From positions 59,840-123,839 of the forward strand of contig DAIOLC010000002.1 of the NCBI GenBank assembly GCA_036756425.1: a stretch of DNA of 64,000 nt, written 5' to 3'. The notes beneath the pieces were generated by a model that was given only the letters and a program-made list of their open reading frames with translations, made no database searches and was not told the origin of the DNA. Positions within the stretch are counted from its first letter, which is position 1. The number at the start of each line of letters is the position of its first letter. Positions 8,014-17,465 of this stretch are shown here, piece after piece. The DNA is from UBA6115 sp012514225. Lineage in GTDB: Bacteria; Bacillota; Clostridia; Christensenellales; Aristaeellaceae. A program made the position numbers and the translations under genes.

Positions 8014-9072
8014 ATGCAGGACGAGCGATTGGTGATGGGCAGTTACCGCGACGAGGACGGCGAGGCGGAGCTTTCGCTGCGCCCGAAAACCCTGCGGGAG
8101 TACGTCGGCCAGGAGTCCATCCGCCAGAACCTGCAGATTTACATCAAGGCCGCGCTCAAGCGCCGGGACGCGCTGGACCATATGCTGCTCTACGGGCCCC
8201 CGGGCCTGGGCAAGACCACCCTGGCCTGCATCGTCGCCGCGGAGATGGGCCAGAACATCCGGATTACCTCCGGCCCGGCCATCGAGCGCCCGGGCGATTT
8301 GGCCAGCATCCTGACCAACCTCAATGCCGGCGACGTCCTGTTCATCGACGAAATCCACCGCCTGTCCCGCGCCGTGGAGGAGGTGCTCTACCCGGCCATG
8401 GAGGACTACGCGCTGGACATCATGATCGGGAAGGGTCCCACCGCCCGCTCGATGCGGCTGGACCTGCCGCGCTTCACCTTGATTGGCGCCACCACGCGCG
8501 CGGGGCAGCTGTCCGCGCCGCTGCGGGACCGCTTCGGCATGGTCTTCCGGCTGGAGCTTTATTCCCCGGACGAGCTGGCGCAGATTGTCCGCCGCTCCTC
8601 GCGCATCCTGGGGATGCCGGCGGAGGAGGACGGCGTGATGGAAATCGCGCGCCGCAGCCGCGGCACGCCGCGGATTGCCAACCGCATGCTCAAGCGCGTG
8701 CGGGACTACGCCCAGGTGCAGGCGGACGGGCGGATTACCCGGGAAGTCGCCCGGGAAGGGCTGGATTTGCTGGACGTGGACGCGCTGGGCCTGGACAAGG
8801 TGGACCGGGGCGTGCTGCTGGCGATGATCGACAAGTTTTCCGGCGGCCCCGTCGGGCTGGACACGCTGGCCGCGGCCACGGGCGAGGACGCCCTGACCAT
8901 CGAGGACGTGTACGAGCCCTTCCTGCTGCAGCTGGGCTTTATCCAGCGGACCCCGCGTGGCCGGGTGGCGCTGCAGGCCGCCTACGCCCACCTGGACCGC
9001 CCCTTCCCCCAGCCCGGCGCCGCGCAGCCGGACGCGCAGGTGGCGTTTTTCGATGAAGACCAGCGCGTTTGA
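8014..9072 (+). CDS. ruvB: Holliday junction branch migration ATPase RuvB
   Basis: RuvB is the hexameric AAA+ motor that drives branch migration with RuvA. Motifs visible in the 352 residues are Walker A GPPGLGKTTL, Walker B LFIDEIHRL, sensor 1 near TLIGATTRAG, the arginine finger region LRDRFG, and a C-terminal winged helix (GFIQRTPRGRVAL). The opening RPKTLREYVGQ is typical. Its last 20 bp overlap queA, so the two are translationally linked. Confidence 0.98.
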   Translation: MQDERLVMGSYRDEDGEAELSLRPKTLREYVGQESIRQNLQIYIKAALKRRDALDHMLLYGPPGLGKTTLACIVAAEMGQNIRITSGPAIERPGDLASILTNLNAGDVLFIDEIHRLSRAVEEVLYPAMEDYALDIMIGKGPTARSMRLDLPRFTLIGATTRAGQLSAPLRDRFGMVFRLELYSPDELAQIVRRSSRILGMPAEEDGVMEIARRSRGTPRIANRMLKRVRDYAQVQADGRITREVAREGLDLLDVDALGLDKVDRGVLLAMIDKFSGGPVGLDTLAAATGEDALTIEDVYEPFLLQLGFIQRTPRGRVALQAAYAHLDRPFPQPGAAQPDAQVAFFDEDQRV

Positions 9073-10108
9073 CTACGACCTGCCGCCGGAACTGATCGCC
9101 CAGACGCCGCTTAAACAGCGCGACCAAAGCCGCATGCTGGTCTGCGACCGGGAATCCGGTGCGCTCCGGCATTCTTTTTTTGTCGATTTCCCCGACTTGC
9201 TGTCGCCCGGGGACGTGCTGGTCCTCAACCGCAGCCGGGTCATCCCGGCGCGCCTGCTGGGAACCAGGAGAGAAGGCGGGATTCCCTGCGAGGTGCTGCT
9301 GCTTCGGCGCCTGGACCGGGACTGCTGGGAGGCGCTGGTCCGCCCGGGCAGGCGGCTGAAAGCCGGCGTGCAGGTGGAATTCGGCGGCGGGCTGTTGCGC
9401 TGCGAAATCGGGGAGCCGACCGCCTTCGGCGGCAGGAAGATCCGCTTTTCCTATGACGGCGTCTTTGAGGAACTGCTGGACACGCTAGGCCAGATGCCGC
9501 TGCCCCCCTACATCCACGAGCGTCTGGAGGACCGCGGCCGCTACCAGACCGTCTACGCGAAGGAGGAGGGCAGCGCCGCCGCGCCGACCGCGGGGCTACA
9601 TTTCACCGACGCGGTGCTGGAGTGCGTCCGGGCGCGCGGGGTGAAGGTCGTTTCCCTGCTGCTGCACGTGGGCCTGGGCACCTTCCGCCCCGTCAAGGCC
9701 GTAAACGTGGAGGACCACGTCATGCACGAGGAATGGTTCGAGCTGGACGCCCCGGCGGCCGAAGCCGTCAACGCCGCCCGGGAAGCCGGCGGCAGGGTCG
9801 TCTGCGTCGGCACCACCAGCGTGCGCGCGCTGGAGTCGTCCGCCGATGAACACGGCCGGCTGTCCCCCATGCGCGGGCAGACGGGCATCTTCATCACCCC
9901 CGGCTACCGCTTCAGGGCTGTGGACGCCCTGCTGACCAACTTCCACCTGCCGCAAAGCACCCTCCTGATGATGGTCAGCGCCTTCATGGGCCGCGAGAAC
10001 GCCCTGGCGGCGTACCGGGAGGCCGTCCGCGAAAAGTACCGCTTCTTCAGCTTTGGGGACTGCATGTTCATTGCCGGCGGCGCGCCGGGAGGTGTACGGC
10101 GTGACTGA
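9053..10108 (+). CDS. queA: S-adenosylmethionine:tRNA ribosyltransferase-isomerase QueA
   Basis: QueA transfers and isomerises the ribosyl part of SAM onto preQ1-modified tRNA to make epoxyqueuosine. The 351-residue protein begins MKTSAFDYDLPPELIAQTPL, the standard family opening, and includes the later hallmarks PTAGLHFT, HVGLGTF and TNFHLPQSTLLM. The ATG at 9053 lies inside the end of ruvB (20-bp overlap). The ruvB-queA order is common in Firmicutes. The tgt gene that usually follows is replaced here by psuK, so queuosine genes must continue elsewhere. The GTG of psuK lies within its last 8 bp. Confidence 0.97.
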   Translation: MKTSAFDYDLPPELIAQTPLKQRDQSRMLVCDRESGALRHSFFVDFPDLLSPGDVLVLNRSRVIPARLLGTRREGGIPCEVLLLRRLDRDCWEALVRPGRRLKAGVQVEFGGGLLRCEIGEPTAFGGRKIRFSYDGVFEELLDTLGQMPLPPYIHERLEDRGRYQTVYAKEEGSAAAPTAGLHFTDAVLECVRARGVKVVSLLLHVGLGTFRPVKAVNVEDHVMHEEWFELDAPAAEAVNAAREAGGRVVCVGTTSVRALESSADEHGRLSPMRGQTGIFITPGYRFRAVDALLTNFHLPQSTLLMMVSAFMGRENALAAYREAVREKYRFFSFGDCMFIAGGAPGGVRRD

Positions 10109-10991
10109 AGGAAAGGGCAAACTGCTCAGCGTCCTGTCCGTCGGCGGGATGAACCTGGACGTGCTGGCGGACGCGGAAGACGCCTTCCGGGAAGGCGATT
10201 CCCTGCGGGGACGGGTTCACTTCCGCGCCGGGGGCGTGGCCCGGAACGTCGCGTCGCACCTCGCGAAAACCGGGATACAGGTCGAGCTGCTCACGGCGCT
10301 GGGCAGCGATGAAAACGCCCTGCGGCTGGTTGAGTCCTGCCGGCGGGACGGAATCGGCCTGGCCTTCAGCCAGCGCACGGACGCGCCCGCGCCCGTCTAC
10401 GTGGCCGTCCACGACCGGCAGGGCGAGATGCGCTGCGCCGTCAATGACATGCGCGCGGTGGAATCCCTGACCCCCGGCTTCCTCCGGGGCTGCCCCGCCT
10501 TCCGCCAGCCGTTCGGCGCCGTCTTCCTGGACGCCAACCTTTCGCCGGAGTGCCTGTCCGCGGCGGCTGAGGCGGCGGACGCCCCGCTGGTCGCCGACCC
10601 GGTCAGCGCGGTCAAGTGCGAAAGGCTGCGTGCGATTCTTCCGCGTCTCGCGGCGCTGAAGCCCAACCGCATGGAAGCGGAGGCCCTGAGCGGAGAAACG
10701 GAACCCGCGCGCCAGGCCAAAGGGCTGCTCGCGGCGGGCGTAAAGGCCGTCTTTATTTCCCTCGGGGCGCAGGGCGTATATTATGCAGACGGCAAGAGCG
10801 AGGGGCTTTTGCCGGCGGCCCCCTTGCCCCACGCCGGCCTGACCGGCGCCGGGGACGCGATGGCGGCGGGCATCACGCTGGGCGTCGCGAAAGGCCTGCC
10901 CGCAAGGGAAACCGCCGCGCTCGGCCTTCAATTCGCGGCGCGGCACCTGCGGAAACAACCCGATGACTTGCCTGAGGAGGAACGCCCATGA
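10101..10991 (+). CDS. psuK: PfkB-family pseudouridine kinase
   Basis: This carbohydrate kinase of the PfkB/ribokinase family probably phosphorylates pseudouridine to pseudouridine 5'-phosphate, the substrate of the next gene. The opening strand VLSVGGMNLDV, the substrate segment GGVARNVASHLAKTG, and the C-terminal catalytic motif GAGDAMAAG define the family over about 296 residues. The GTG at 10101 has GGAGG 8 bp upstream and overlaps the queA stop by 8 bp. The specific substrate is inferred from its 4-bp overlap (ATGA) with psuG; PfkB sequence alone could also indicate another nucleoside or sugar kinase. Confidence 0.88.
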   Translation: MTEGKGKLLSVLSVGGMNLDVLADAEDAFREGDSLRGRVHFRAGGVARNVASHLAKTGIQVELLTALGSDENALRLVESCRRDGIGLAFSQRTDAPAPVYVAVHDRQGEMRCAVNDMRAVESLTPGFLRGCPAFRQPFGAVFLDANLSPECLSAAAEAADAPLVADPVSAVKCERLRAILPRLAALKPNRMEAEALSGETEPARQAKGLLAAGVKAVFISLGAQGVYYADGKSEGLLPAAPLPHAGLTGAGDAMAAGITLGVAKGLPARETAALGLQFAARHLRKQPDDLPEEERP

Positions 10992-11896
10992 GCAGCCCCG
11001 TTCTCATCCTGTCGAAACCCGTCCTGGCCGCGCTTTCGGAAGGCCGCCCCGTCATCGCGCTGGAAAGCACCATCATCAGCCACGGCATGCCCTACCCCCA
11101 GAACGTGGAAACGGCGCTCGCCTGCGAGCGCCTTGCCCGGGAGCATGGCGCGGAGCCGGCCACGGTGGCCGTCCTGGGCGGAAAGCTCCACGCCGGCCTG
11201 ACGGCGGACCAGATCGAGTACCTGGGCAAAGCCGGCACAAAAATCCGGAAAGCCAGCCGCAGGGACCTGCCCCTGATGGCAGCCCGGGGCGAGGACGGCG
11301 CGACCACCGTCGCGGCCACCATGCTCGTCTCGGCCCTGGCGGGCATCCCGGTCTTCGCGACCGGCGGCATCGGCGGCGTCCACCGGGGCGCCGAGACCAC
11401 CATGGATGTCTCCGCCGACCTGGAGGAGCTGGCACGCACCCCCGTCGCCGTCGTCTGCGCCGGCGCGAAAAGCATCCTGGACCTGGGGCTGACGTTGGAG
11501 TACCTGGAAACCCGCGGCGTCCCGGTGATCGGCTACCGGACGGACGAGCTGCCCGCATTCTTCACGCGCCACAGCGGCTTCCCGCTCCCCCAGCGCGCGG
11601 AAACGCCGGAGGAAATCGCCGCAGCCATCCGCGCGCAGCGCGCCATGGGCTACCCGGGCGGGATGCTGGTCGCCAACCCCATCCCCGGGGAATACGAGAT
11701 GCCCCGGGCGGCCATCAGCCAGGCAATCGAGGACGCGCTGGCGGACGCCAGGCGCCAGGGCGTCACCGGCAAGGACGTCACCCCCTTCCTCCTTTCGGCC
11801 GTCGTGCGGCTGACGGGCGGGGAATCCCTGAAGTCCAACATCCAGCTGGTCTACAACAACGTGCGGCTGGCGGCTCACATTGCGGCCTGCCTGTAA
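10988..11896 (+). CDS. psuG: Pseudouridine-5'-phosphate glycosidase
   Basis: PsuG splits pseudouridine 5'-phosphate into uracil and ribose 5-phosphate, breaking the C-C glycosidic bond. The 302 residues carry the family blocks: VIALESTIISHGMPYPQN, KIRKASRRDLP, ATGGIGGVHRGAE, the active-site lysine region VCAGAKSILDL, and a C-terminal SLKSNIQLVYNN. It is coupled to psuK through an ATGA overlap and ends the operon that starts at ruvC, with an intrinsic terminator 13 bp past the stop. The pair gives the cell a route to recycle pseudouridine from tRNA and rRNA turnover. Confidence 0.96.
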   Translation: MSSPVLILSKPVLAALSEGRPVIALESTIISHGMPYPQNVETALACERLAREHGAEPATVAVLGGKLHAGLTADQIEYLGKAGTKIRKASRRDLPLMAARGEDGATTVAATMLVSALAGIPVFATGGIGGVHRGAETTMDVSADLEELARTPVAVVCAGAKSILDLGLTLEYLETRGVPVIGYRTDELPAFFTRHSGFPLPQRAETPEEIAAAIRAQRAMGYPGGMLVANPIPGEYEMPRAAISQAIEDALADARRQGVTGKDVTPFLLSAVVRLTGGESLKSNIQLVYNNVRLAAHIAACL

Positions 11897-11908
11897 CTGA
11901 CGCCGCAA

Positions 11909-11940
11909 AGAACCCGGAGCGCGCAATGGCTCCGGGTTCT
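11909..11940 (+). terminator. Intrinsic terminator after psuG
   Basis: A perfect 12-bp stem (AGAACCCGGAGC with GCTCCGGGTTCT) around an 8-nt loop stands directly after psuG, followed by a short T-containing tail. It marks the end of the ruvC-psuG transcription unit. Confidence 0.8.
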
Positions 11941-11956
11941 CTTCATTCAATCAAAC

Positions 11957-11976
11957 AAAAAAGCCGCGTTCGCGGC
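11957..11976 (-). terminator. Intrinsic terminator of rpsT
   Basis: Read on the minus strand, a GCCGCG...CGCGGC hairpin with a very short loop is followed by six Ts, about 20 bp past the rpsT stop codon. Confidence 0.75.
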
Positions 11977-11994
11977 GATTTGGGCGTGTCTCGC

Positions 11995-12258
11995 TCAGGC
12001 CTGTGCCTTGTTGAGGGCCTTGGCCATACGGGCCTTCTTGCGGTTGGCCGTGTTCTTGTGGATGACGCCCTTGGAGACGGCGCGGTCCAGCGCGGAGGCC
12101 GCCTGGCCAAGCTTTTCCGGCGCGGCCGTCAGGTCGTTGTTCAGCGCCAGGGTGTATTTCTTCACGGCGGTCTTGACCCCCGACTTCACCATGCGGTTGC
12201 GCAGGTTCTTTTTCCTGTTGACCCGGACGCGCTTTTCCGATGAACGGATGTTTGGCAA
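11995..12258 (-). CDS. rpsT: 30S ribosomal protein S20
   Basis: S20 binds 16S rRNA early in 30S assembly. The 87-residue, lysine- and arginine-rich helical protein opens MPNIRSSEKRVRVNRKKNLR and ends NRKKARMAKALNKAQA, both typical for the family. AGGAGGTGAAGC lies upstream of the ATG. It is a single-gene unit on the minus strand with its own promoter and terminator, placed between the psuG and phoH operons; in many Firmicutes rpsT is likewise monocistronic. Confidence 0.97.
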   Translation of the reverse strand: MPNIRSSEKRVRVNRKKNLRNRMVKSGVKTAVKKYTLALNNDLTAAPEKLGQAASALDRAVSKGVIHKNTANRKKARMAKALNKAQA

Positions 12259-12296
12259 CTTGCTTCACCTCCTGCCTCGCCAATTCAGCAAAAAGG

Positions 12297-12325
12297 ATTC
12301 TACCACACGAACCGGCGTGCCGCAA
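12297..12325 (-). promoter_or_regulatory. Putative sigma-A promoter of rpsT
   Basis: Minus-strand TTGCGG, a 17-bp spacer and TAGAAT lie about 40 bp upstream of rpsT. Confidence 0.6.
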
Positions 12326-12388
12326 GCGCCAGTTGCGGATTTTTTCGCGGCTCCTCGGCCGCCCCAACCCGGCCGCCCCGCCGTTTTC

Positions 12389-12417
12389 TTGCGCGGGGTT
12401 CCGTTTCAGTGTATGAT
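12389..12417 (+). promoter_or_regulatory. Putative sigma-A promoter of the phoH-era operon
   Basis: TTGCGC, a 17-bp spacer and TATGAT. The position argues that phoH translation begins at 12472 rather than at an in-frame GTG at 12409 located inside the promoter. Confidence 0.6.
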
Positions 12418-12471
12418 ACGCGTGCGGATGATTCCGCGCAAACCACAGTACGGAAGGAGTTGCTGCGCCGC

Positions 12472-13423
<952 letters not shown>

Positions 13424-13431
<8 letters not shown>

Positions 13432-15718
13432 GCGCCCCCTCGCCGTAAAACCGCCCGCCCGCGGCGCACGGCTGGAAAGCCTGTCCCGCGCGCTGCGTTC
13501 CGGCGGTTTTCTGCGCCTGGCGATTATCCTGTCAGGCTCGCTGCTGTGCCTGCTCGTTTTCATGCTCACCGTCACGCCGAAGCGGTACAACCTCTACGTC
13601 GGCATGGTGCCCAACCAGACCATCGCCGCCAACAAGGACGTGGAGGACGAGCTGGCCACGCTGCGCTCCCGCGAGGCGGCCGCGGACGCCGTCATGCCGA
13701 TTTACCACTACAAGGACGGCGTGACCGAGGCGGTCATGGCCGATCTGGAGGCTGTGTACGCGCAGATGACCGCCGTAAGGCAGTACGCCCAGTCCCTGCC
13801 GGACCACGGCCCGGACCGCGCCTATTCGGCGGAGGAGCTTGCCAAGGCGGGCGAACTGATGGAGCTGGTGCCGCTGGAGGACTTCCAGCTGACCACGCTG
13901 ATGAACGCCAGTGCCGAACAGTTCGACGAGATGTACGCCGCCATGAACCCCGCCACCCGCAACGTCATGCAGGGCAACGTGACCCAGGGCCAGGAAGCCC
14001 TGGCCATCAACAGCATCATGCAGGTGGTCGGTTTCAAAACCAGCGTGAGCCTGCTGCAAAACGTCGTCCTGCCGGTGCTGCGCGGGATGATCCAGCCCAA
14101 CATGGTCGTGGACGAGGACGCCACGCAGGCCGCCCAGCAAACCGCCTGGGACGCGGTCGAGCCGATTTTTTACAAGCAGGGGCAGAACATCGTCGTCATG
14201 GGCGAAGGGCGCGTGACGGAGAACCAGCTCAACACCCTCAACAGCCTGGGCCTGCTGAGCGACAATTCCGTCGACTACGCGATGTACGGGGGCGCGATCG
14301 TGCTGGTCGCCGCCATTCTGGCGCTGATGTCGGTGTTCCTCCGGTATTTTTGCCCCGCCGTGTTCTTTGACGCCAAGCGCCTCGCCATCCTGTACCTTGC
14401 CGCCGTGCTCACGCTCGCGCTGGCCTACCTGGCCAAATCCGTCCAGCTGCTGTACCTGGCGCCCCTGGCCCTGCCCTACATGCTGCTGACCGTCACCTTG
14501 AGCGCGCTCCCGGCGTTCGCCACAGGCCTTTCCACCACGCTGATCGCCTCGCTGATGATGTCCGGCGCCGGGGGCACGTCCGCCGACGTCATCAACCTGC
14601 TCATCATCTCCTCGTTTTCAGGCGCGCTCTCCGTGCTGCTGCTTCACCGCAGGTACCAGCGCTCCTTTATCCTCTTCACCGGCACGCTGGTCGGCTTTGC
14701 CAACTTCCTCATCATCTTTGCGACCGGCCTGATGGGCAGCATGTCCATGACCAGCCCGCTTCACAAAGCCCTCTGGGCGCTGGCGGGCGGGGTGACCAAC
14801 GCCCTGCTGTGCCTGTCCCTGCAGCCGGCCGTCGAGTCCCTCTTCAACCTGCCAACGCCCATGCGGCTGCTGGACCTGACCAACCCGAACCACCCGCTGA
14901 TGCGCCGGCTGCTGCTGGAAGCGCCCGGCACCTACCATCACAGCATCATCATCGCCAACCTCGCGGAGGCCTCCGCAGAGGCCATCGGCGCCAATCCCCT
15001 GCTCGCGCGCGCCGGCGCCTACTTCCACGACATCGGGAAGCTCAAGCGGCCCCTGTACTTCAAGGAAAACCAGATCGGCGCCTCCAACATCCACGACACC
15101 ACCGACCCGAAGGTTTCCGCGGCCATCATCATCTCCCACGTCCGCGAGGGCCTCGCCCTGGCCCGGCAGCACCGCCTGCCGGCGGAAATCCAGCAAATCA
15201 TCGCGGAGCACCACGGCAATTCCCTTGTCTCCTATTTTTACAACAAGGCGCTGGCCGAGGCCGGGGACAAGCCGGTGGAAGAAGAGGCGTTCCGCTACGA
15301 CGGCACCTCGCCCCGCTCTGCGGAGGGCGCCCTCATCATGGTGTGCGACACGGTGGAGGCCGCCATCCGCACCCTGTCCAACCCCACCCGCGAGGAAATC
15401 GCCACCTCCATCGAGGGGCTCATCCGCCAGAAGATGGACAGCGGGCTTTTGGACGACTCCCCGCTGACGCTCCGCGACCTGCAGACCATCCGGGACACCT
15501 GCGCCTCGGTCATCTACGGCGTCTTCCACGAGCGCATCGAGTATCCCCCGCCGCCGGACCGGCTGCCCCCGGGTGAGCGGCTGCTCGCCCACCTTCAGCA
15601 AATCCGCAAGCCTTCGCGCATCCCCGGCGCGCCCCAGAAGCCCGCGCAACCGGAACCAGGAGGAGAACCGGTTCTGCCCGCGCCGCCCGTTGCCCCGGCC
15701 CAAAAGAACCAGCCGTGA
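13424..15718 (+). CDS. pgpH: 7TM-HD family cyclic-di-AMP phosphodiesterase (PgpH/YqfF)
   Basis: PgpH proteins are membrane phosphodiesterases that degrade cyclic di-AMP. From the ATG at 13424 the protein has 764 residues: one N-terminal transmembrane helix (LAIILSGSLLCLLVFML), a large extracytoplasmic domain, about seven further transmembrane helices, and a C-terminal HD domain containing YHHSIIIANLAEASAEA and YFHDIGKLKRP. A proline-rich tail ends the protein. It overlaps phoH by 8 bp and the next gene by 4 bp (GTGA). The c-di-AMP receptor DarA is encoded at 52297-52626, so both signal removal and signal sensing are represented in the window. Confidence 0.95.
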
Positions 15719-16569
15719 TTACCGTCCTGCGGGAATCGGACGCCCCCCTCTCCGATGGCGAATTCGCGCGCCTGCTGGACAACAGCCTGCGCGCGCAGGG
15801 CATCCATGCCCCCTGCGCCGTCACCCTGACGCTGACGGACGAGGCTTCCATCCGGGACGTCAACCGGGCGCACCGCGGCGTCGACCGGCCGACGGACGTG
15901 CTGAGCTTCCCCGCAGCCCTGTTGCCCGCCCGCCCGGGAGCCCCCCTCCCCCCCTCGATGTGGGACAGCGGCGCCGGCGCGTTTTTTTTGGGCGACATCG
16001 TGATTTCCTGCCCCCGCGCCCTGGCGCAGGCAAAGGAATACGGCCACCCGCCCGAGCGGGAATTCTCCTACCTGTTTGTCCACGGCGTCTTTCACCTGCT
16101 GGGTTACGACCACCAAAACGAAGAGGAGCGACACCTGATGCGCAAAAAAGAAGAAGAAGCGCTGGGCGGCCCGGACGGCGCGCTGGCGGAAGCGGCCTTC
16201 AAGGCCCGCGAAGCCGCCTACGTCCCCTATTCCGGCTACCGTGTCGGCGCCGCGCTGCGGGACCGGGCGGGCAGGGTCTTCACCGGCTGCAACGTGGAAA
16301 ACGTGTCCTACGGCCTGACCAACTGCGCGGAGCGTACCGCGCTGTTCAAGGCGGTCAGCGAGGGAGCCCGGGAATTCGACGCCATCGCGATTGCCGCGGA
16401 GGGCACCGCGCCCTGGCCCTGCGGCGCCTGCCGGCAGGTGCTGTCCGAGTTCGCGCCAGGCTTGCGCGTGCTGGTCGCCTGGGAGGGCGGCCGGGAGGAA
16501 ACCACCCTGGAGGCGCTGCTCCCGCACAGCTTCCTGCGTTTTGAAGGGGACAAAGAACATGGCCAGTGA
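15715..16569 (+). CDS. Fusion of rRNA maturation RNase YbeY and cytidine deaminase
   Basis: One uninterrupted reading frame joins two enzymes that are normally separate. Residues 1-150 are YbeY, the metal-dependent RNase of 16S rRNA maturation, with zinc ligands in HGVFHLLGYDH (His123, His127, His133). Residues 155-284 are a complete cytidine/deoxycytidine deaminase: AYVPYSGYRVGAAL, the zinc site CAE (Cys204, Glu206) and PCGAC (Cys236, Cys239). Only a few residues link the domains. The GTG start overlaps the pgpH stop; the end overlaps era by 11 bp. In many Firmicutes the order is ybeY-dgkA-cdd-era, so the fusion coincides with the absence of dgkA. All catalytic residues are present in both halves. 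Confidence 0.95.
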   Translation: MITVLRESDAPLSDGEFARLLDNSLRAQGIHAPCAVTLTLTDEASIRDVNRAHRGVDRPTDVLSFPAALLPARPGAPLPPSMWDSGAGAFFLGDIVISCPRALAQAKEYGHPPEREFSYLFVHGVFHLLGYDHQNEEERHLMRKKEEEALGGPDGALAEAAFKAREAAYVPYSGYRVGAALRDRAGRVFTGCNVENVSYGLTNCAERTALFKAVSEGAREFDAIAIAAEGTAPWPCGACRQVLSEFAPGLRVLVAWEGGREETTLEALLPHSFLRFEGDKEHGQ

Positions 16570-17461
16570 CGGCGCGGCCTTCAAGTCCGGTTTCGTCAGC
16601 ATCGTCGGGCGGCCCAACGTCGGGAAGTCCACCCTGCTCAACGCCCTGGTGGGCGAGAAGGTGGCCATCATCTCCCCCCGGCCGCAAACGACGCGCAACC
16701 AGATTATCGGCATCCGGAACGGCGAGGGCTGGCAAATCGTGTTCGTGGACACCCCGGGCATCCACAAGCCGCGCACGCGCCTGGGCGAGTTCATGGACAA
16801 GAGCGTCAAGGACGCCCTGCAGGCCATCGACGCCCTCATCGTCATCACGGACGCCTCCCGCAGCGACCCGGCGGAGCGGGAAACCGTGAAGTCCCTTGCC
16901 GTGGGCGGCGTCCCCCGCTTCCTGCTGCTCAACAAAATCGACCTGGTGCACCCCCAGCAGCTGCTGCCCCGCATCGCCCAGTACGCCGGCGACGGGTACG
17001 ACGCCATCCTCCCGGTTTCCGCGAAGACCGGCGAAGGGCTGGAGCTGCTGATGCAGCACTTGCTGGGCGCGCTGCCCGCGGGGCCCAGGTATTACCCCGA
17101 AGGCCAGTGGACGGCGCAGACGGAGCGGCAGATTATCGCGGAACTGGTGCGCGAGCAGGCCCTGTTCGCCCTGCAGGAGGAAATCCCCCACGGCATCGGC
17201 GTGGAGGTGCTTTCCATGAAGGAGGTCAGCCCCACGCTGACGGAAATCTTCGCGGACGTCTACTGTGATAAGGACTCCCACAAGGGCATCATCATCGGCC
17301 GTCAGGGGGCGATGCTCCGCCGCATCGGCAGCAAGGCGCGCGAGTCCATCGAGCGCCTGCTCAACACCCAGGTCAACCTGAAGCTCTGGGTCAAGGTGCG
17401 GCCGGACTGGCGCAACTCCCGCCAGGACCTGAAGTCCCTCGGCTATTCGGAGCAGGTCTGA
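16559..17461 (+). CDS. era: GTPase Era
   Basis: Era is an essential GTPase that binds the 3' end of 16S rRNA during 30S assembly. From the ATG at 16559 it has 300 residues. G1 is GRPNVGKSTLLNAL, G3 DTPGIH, G4 NKID, and the C-terminal KH domain contains KGIIIGRQGAMLRRIG. The longer frame upstream is the end of the YbeY-deaminase gene and is not part of era. It overlaps that gene by 11 bp, which links translation of the deaminase half with Era. The recO gene usually found next is absent; apbE follows after 4 bp. Confidence 0.97.
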   Translation: MASDGAAFKSGFVSIVGRPNVGKSTLLNALVGEKVAIISPRPQTTRNQIIGIRNGEGWQIVFVDTPGIHKPRTRLGEFMDKSVKDALQAIDALIVITDASRSDPAERETVKSLAVGGVPRFLLLNKIDLVHPQQLLPRIAQYAGDGYDAILPVSAKTGEGLELLMQHLLGALPAGPRYYPEGQWTAQTERQIIAELVREQALFALQEEIPHGIGVEVLSMKEVSPTLTEIFADVYCDKDSHKGIIIGRQGAMLRRIGSKARESIERLLNTQVNLKLWVKVRPDWRNSRQDLKSLGYSEQV

Positions 17462-17465
17462 GCAA

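Noticed and set aside
16391..16558. Longer Era start upstream
   Set aside because: The extra residues come from the overlapping deaminase half in another frame; conserved Era sequence begins after 16559.
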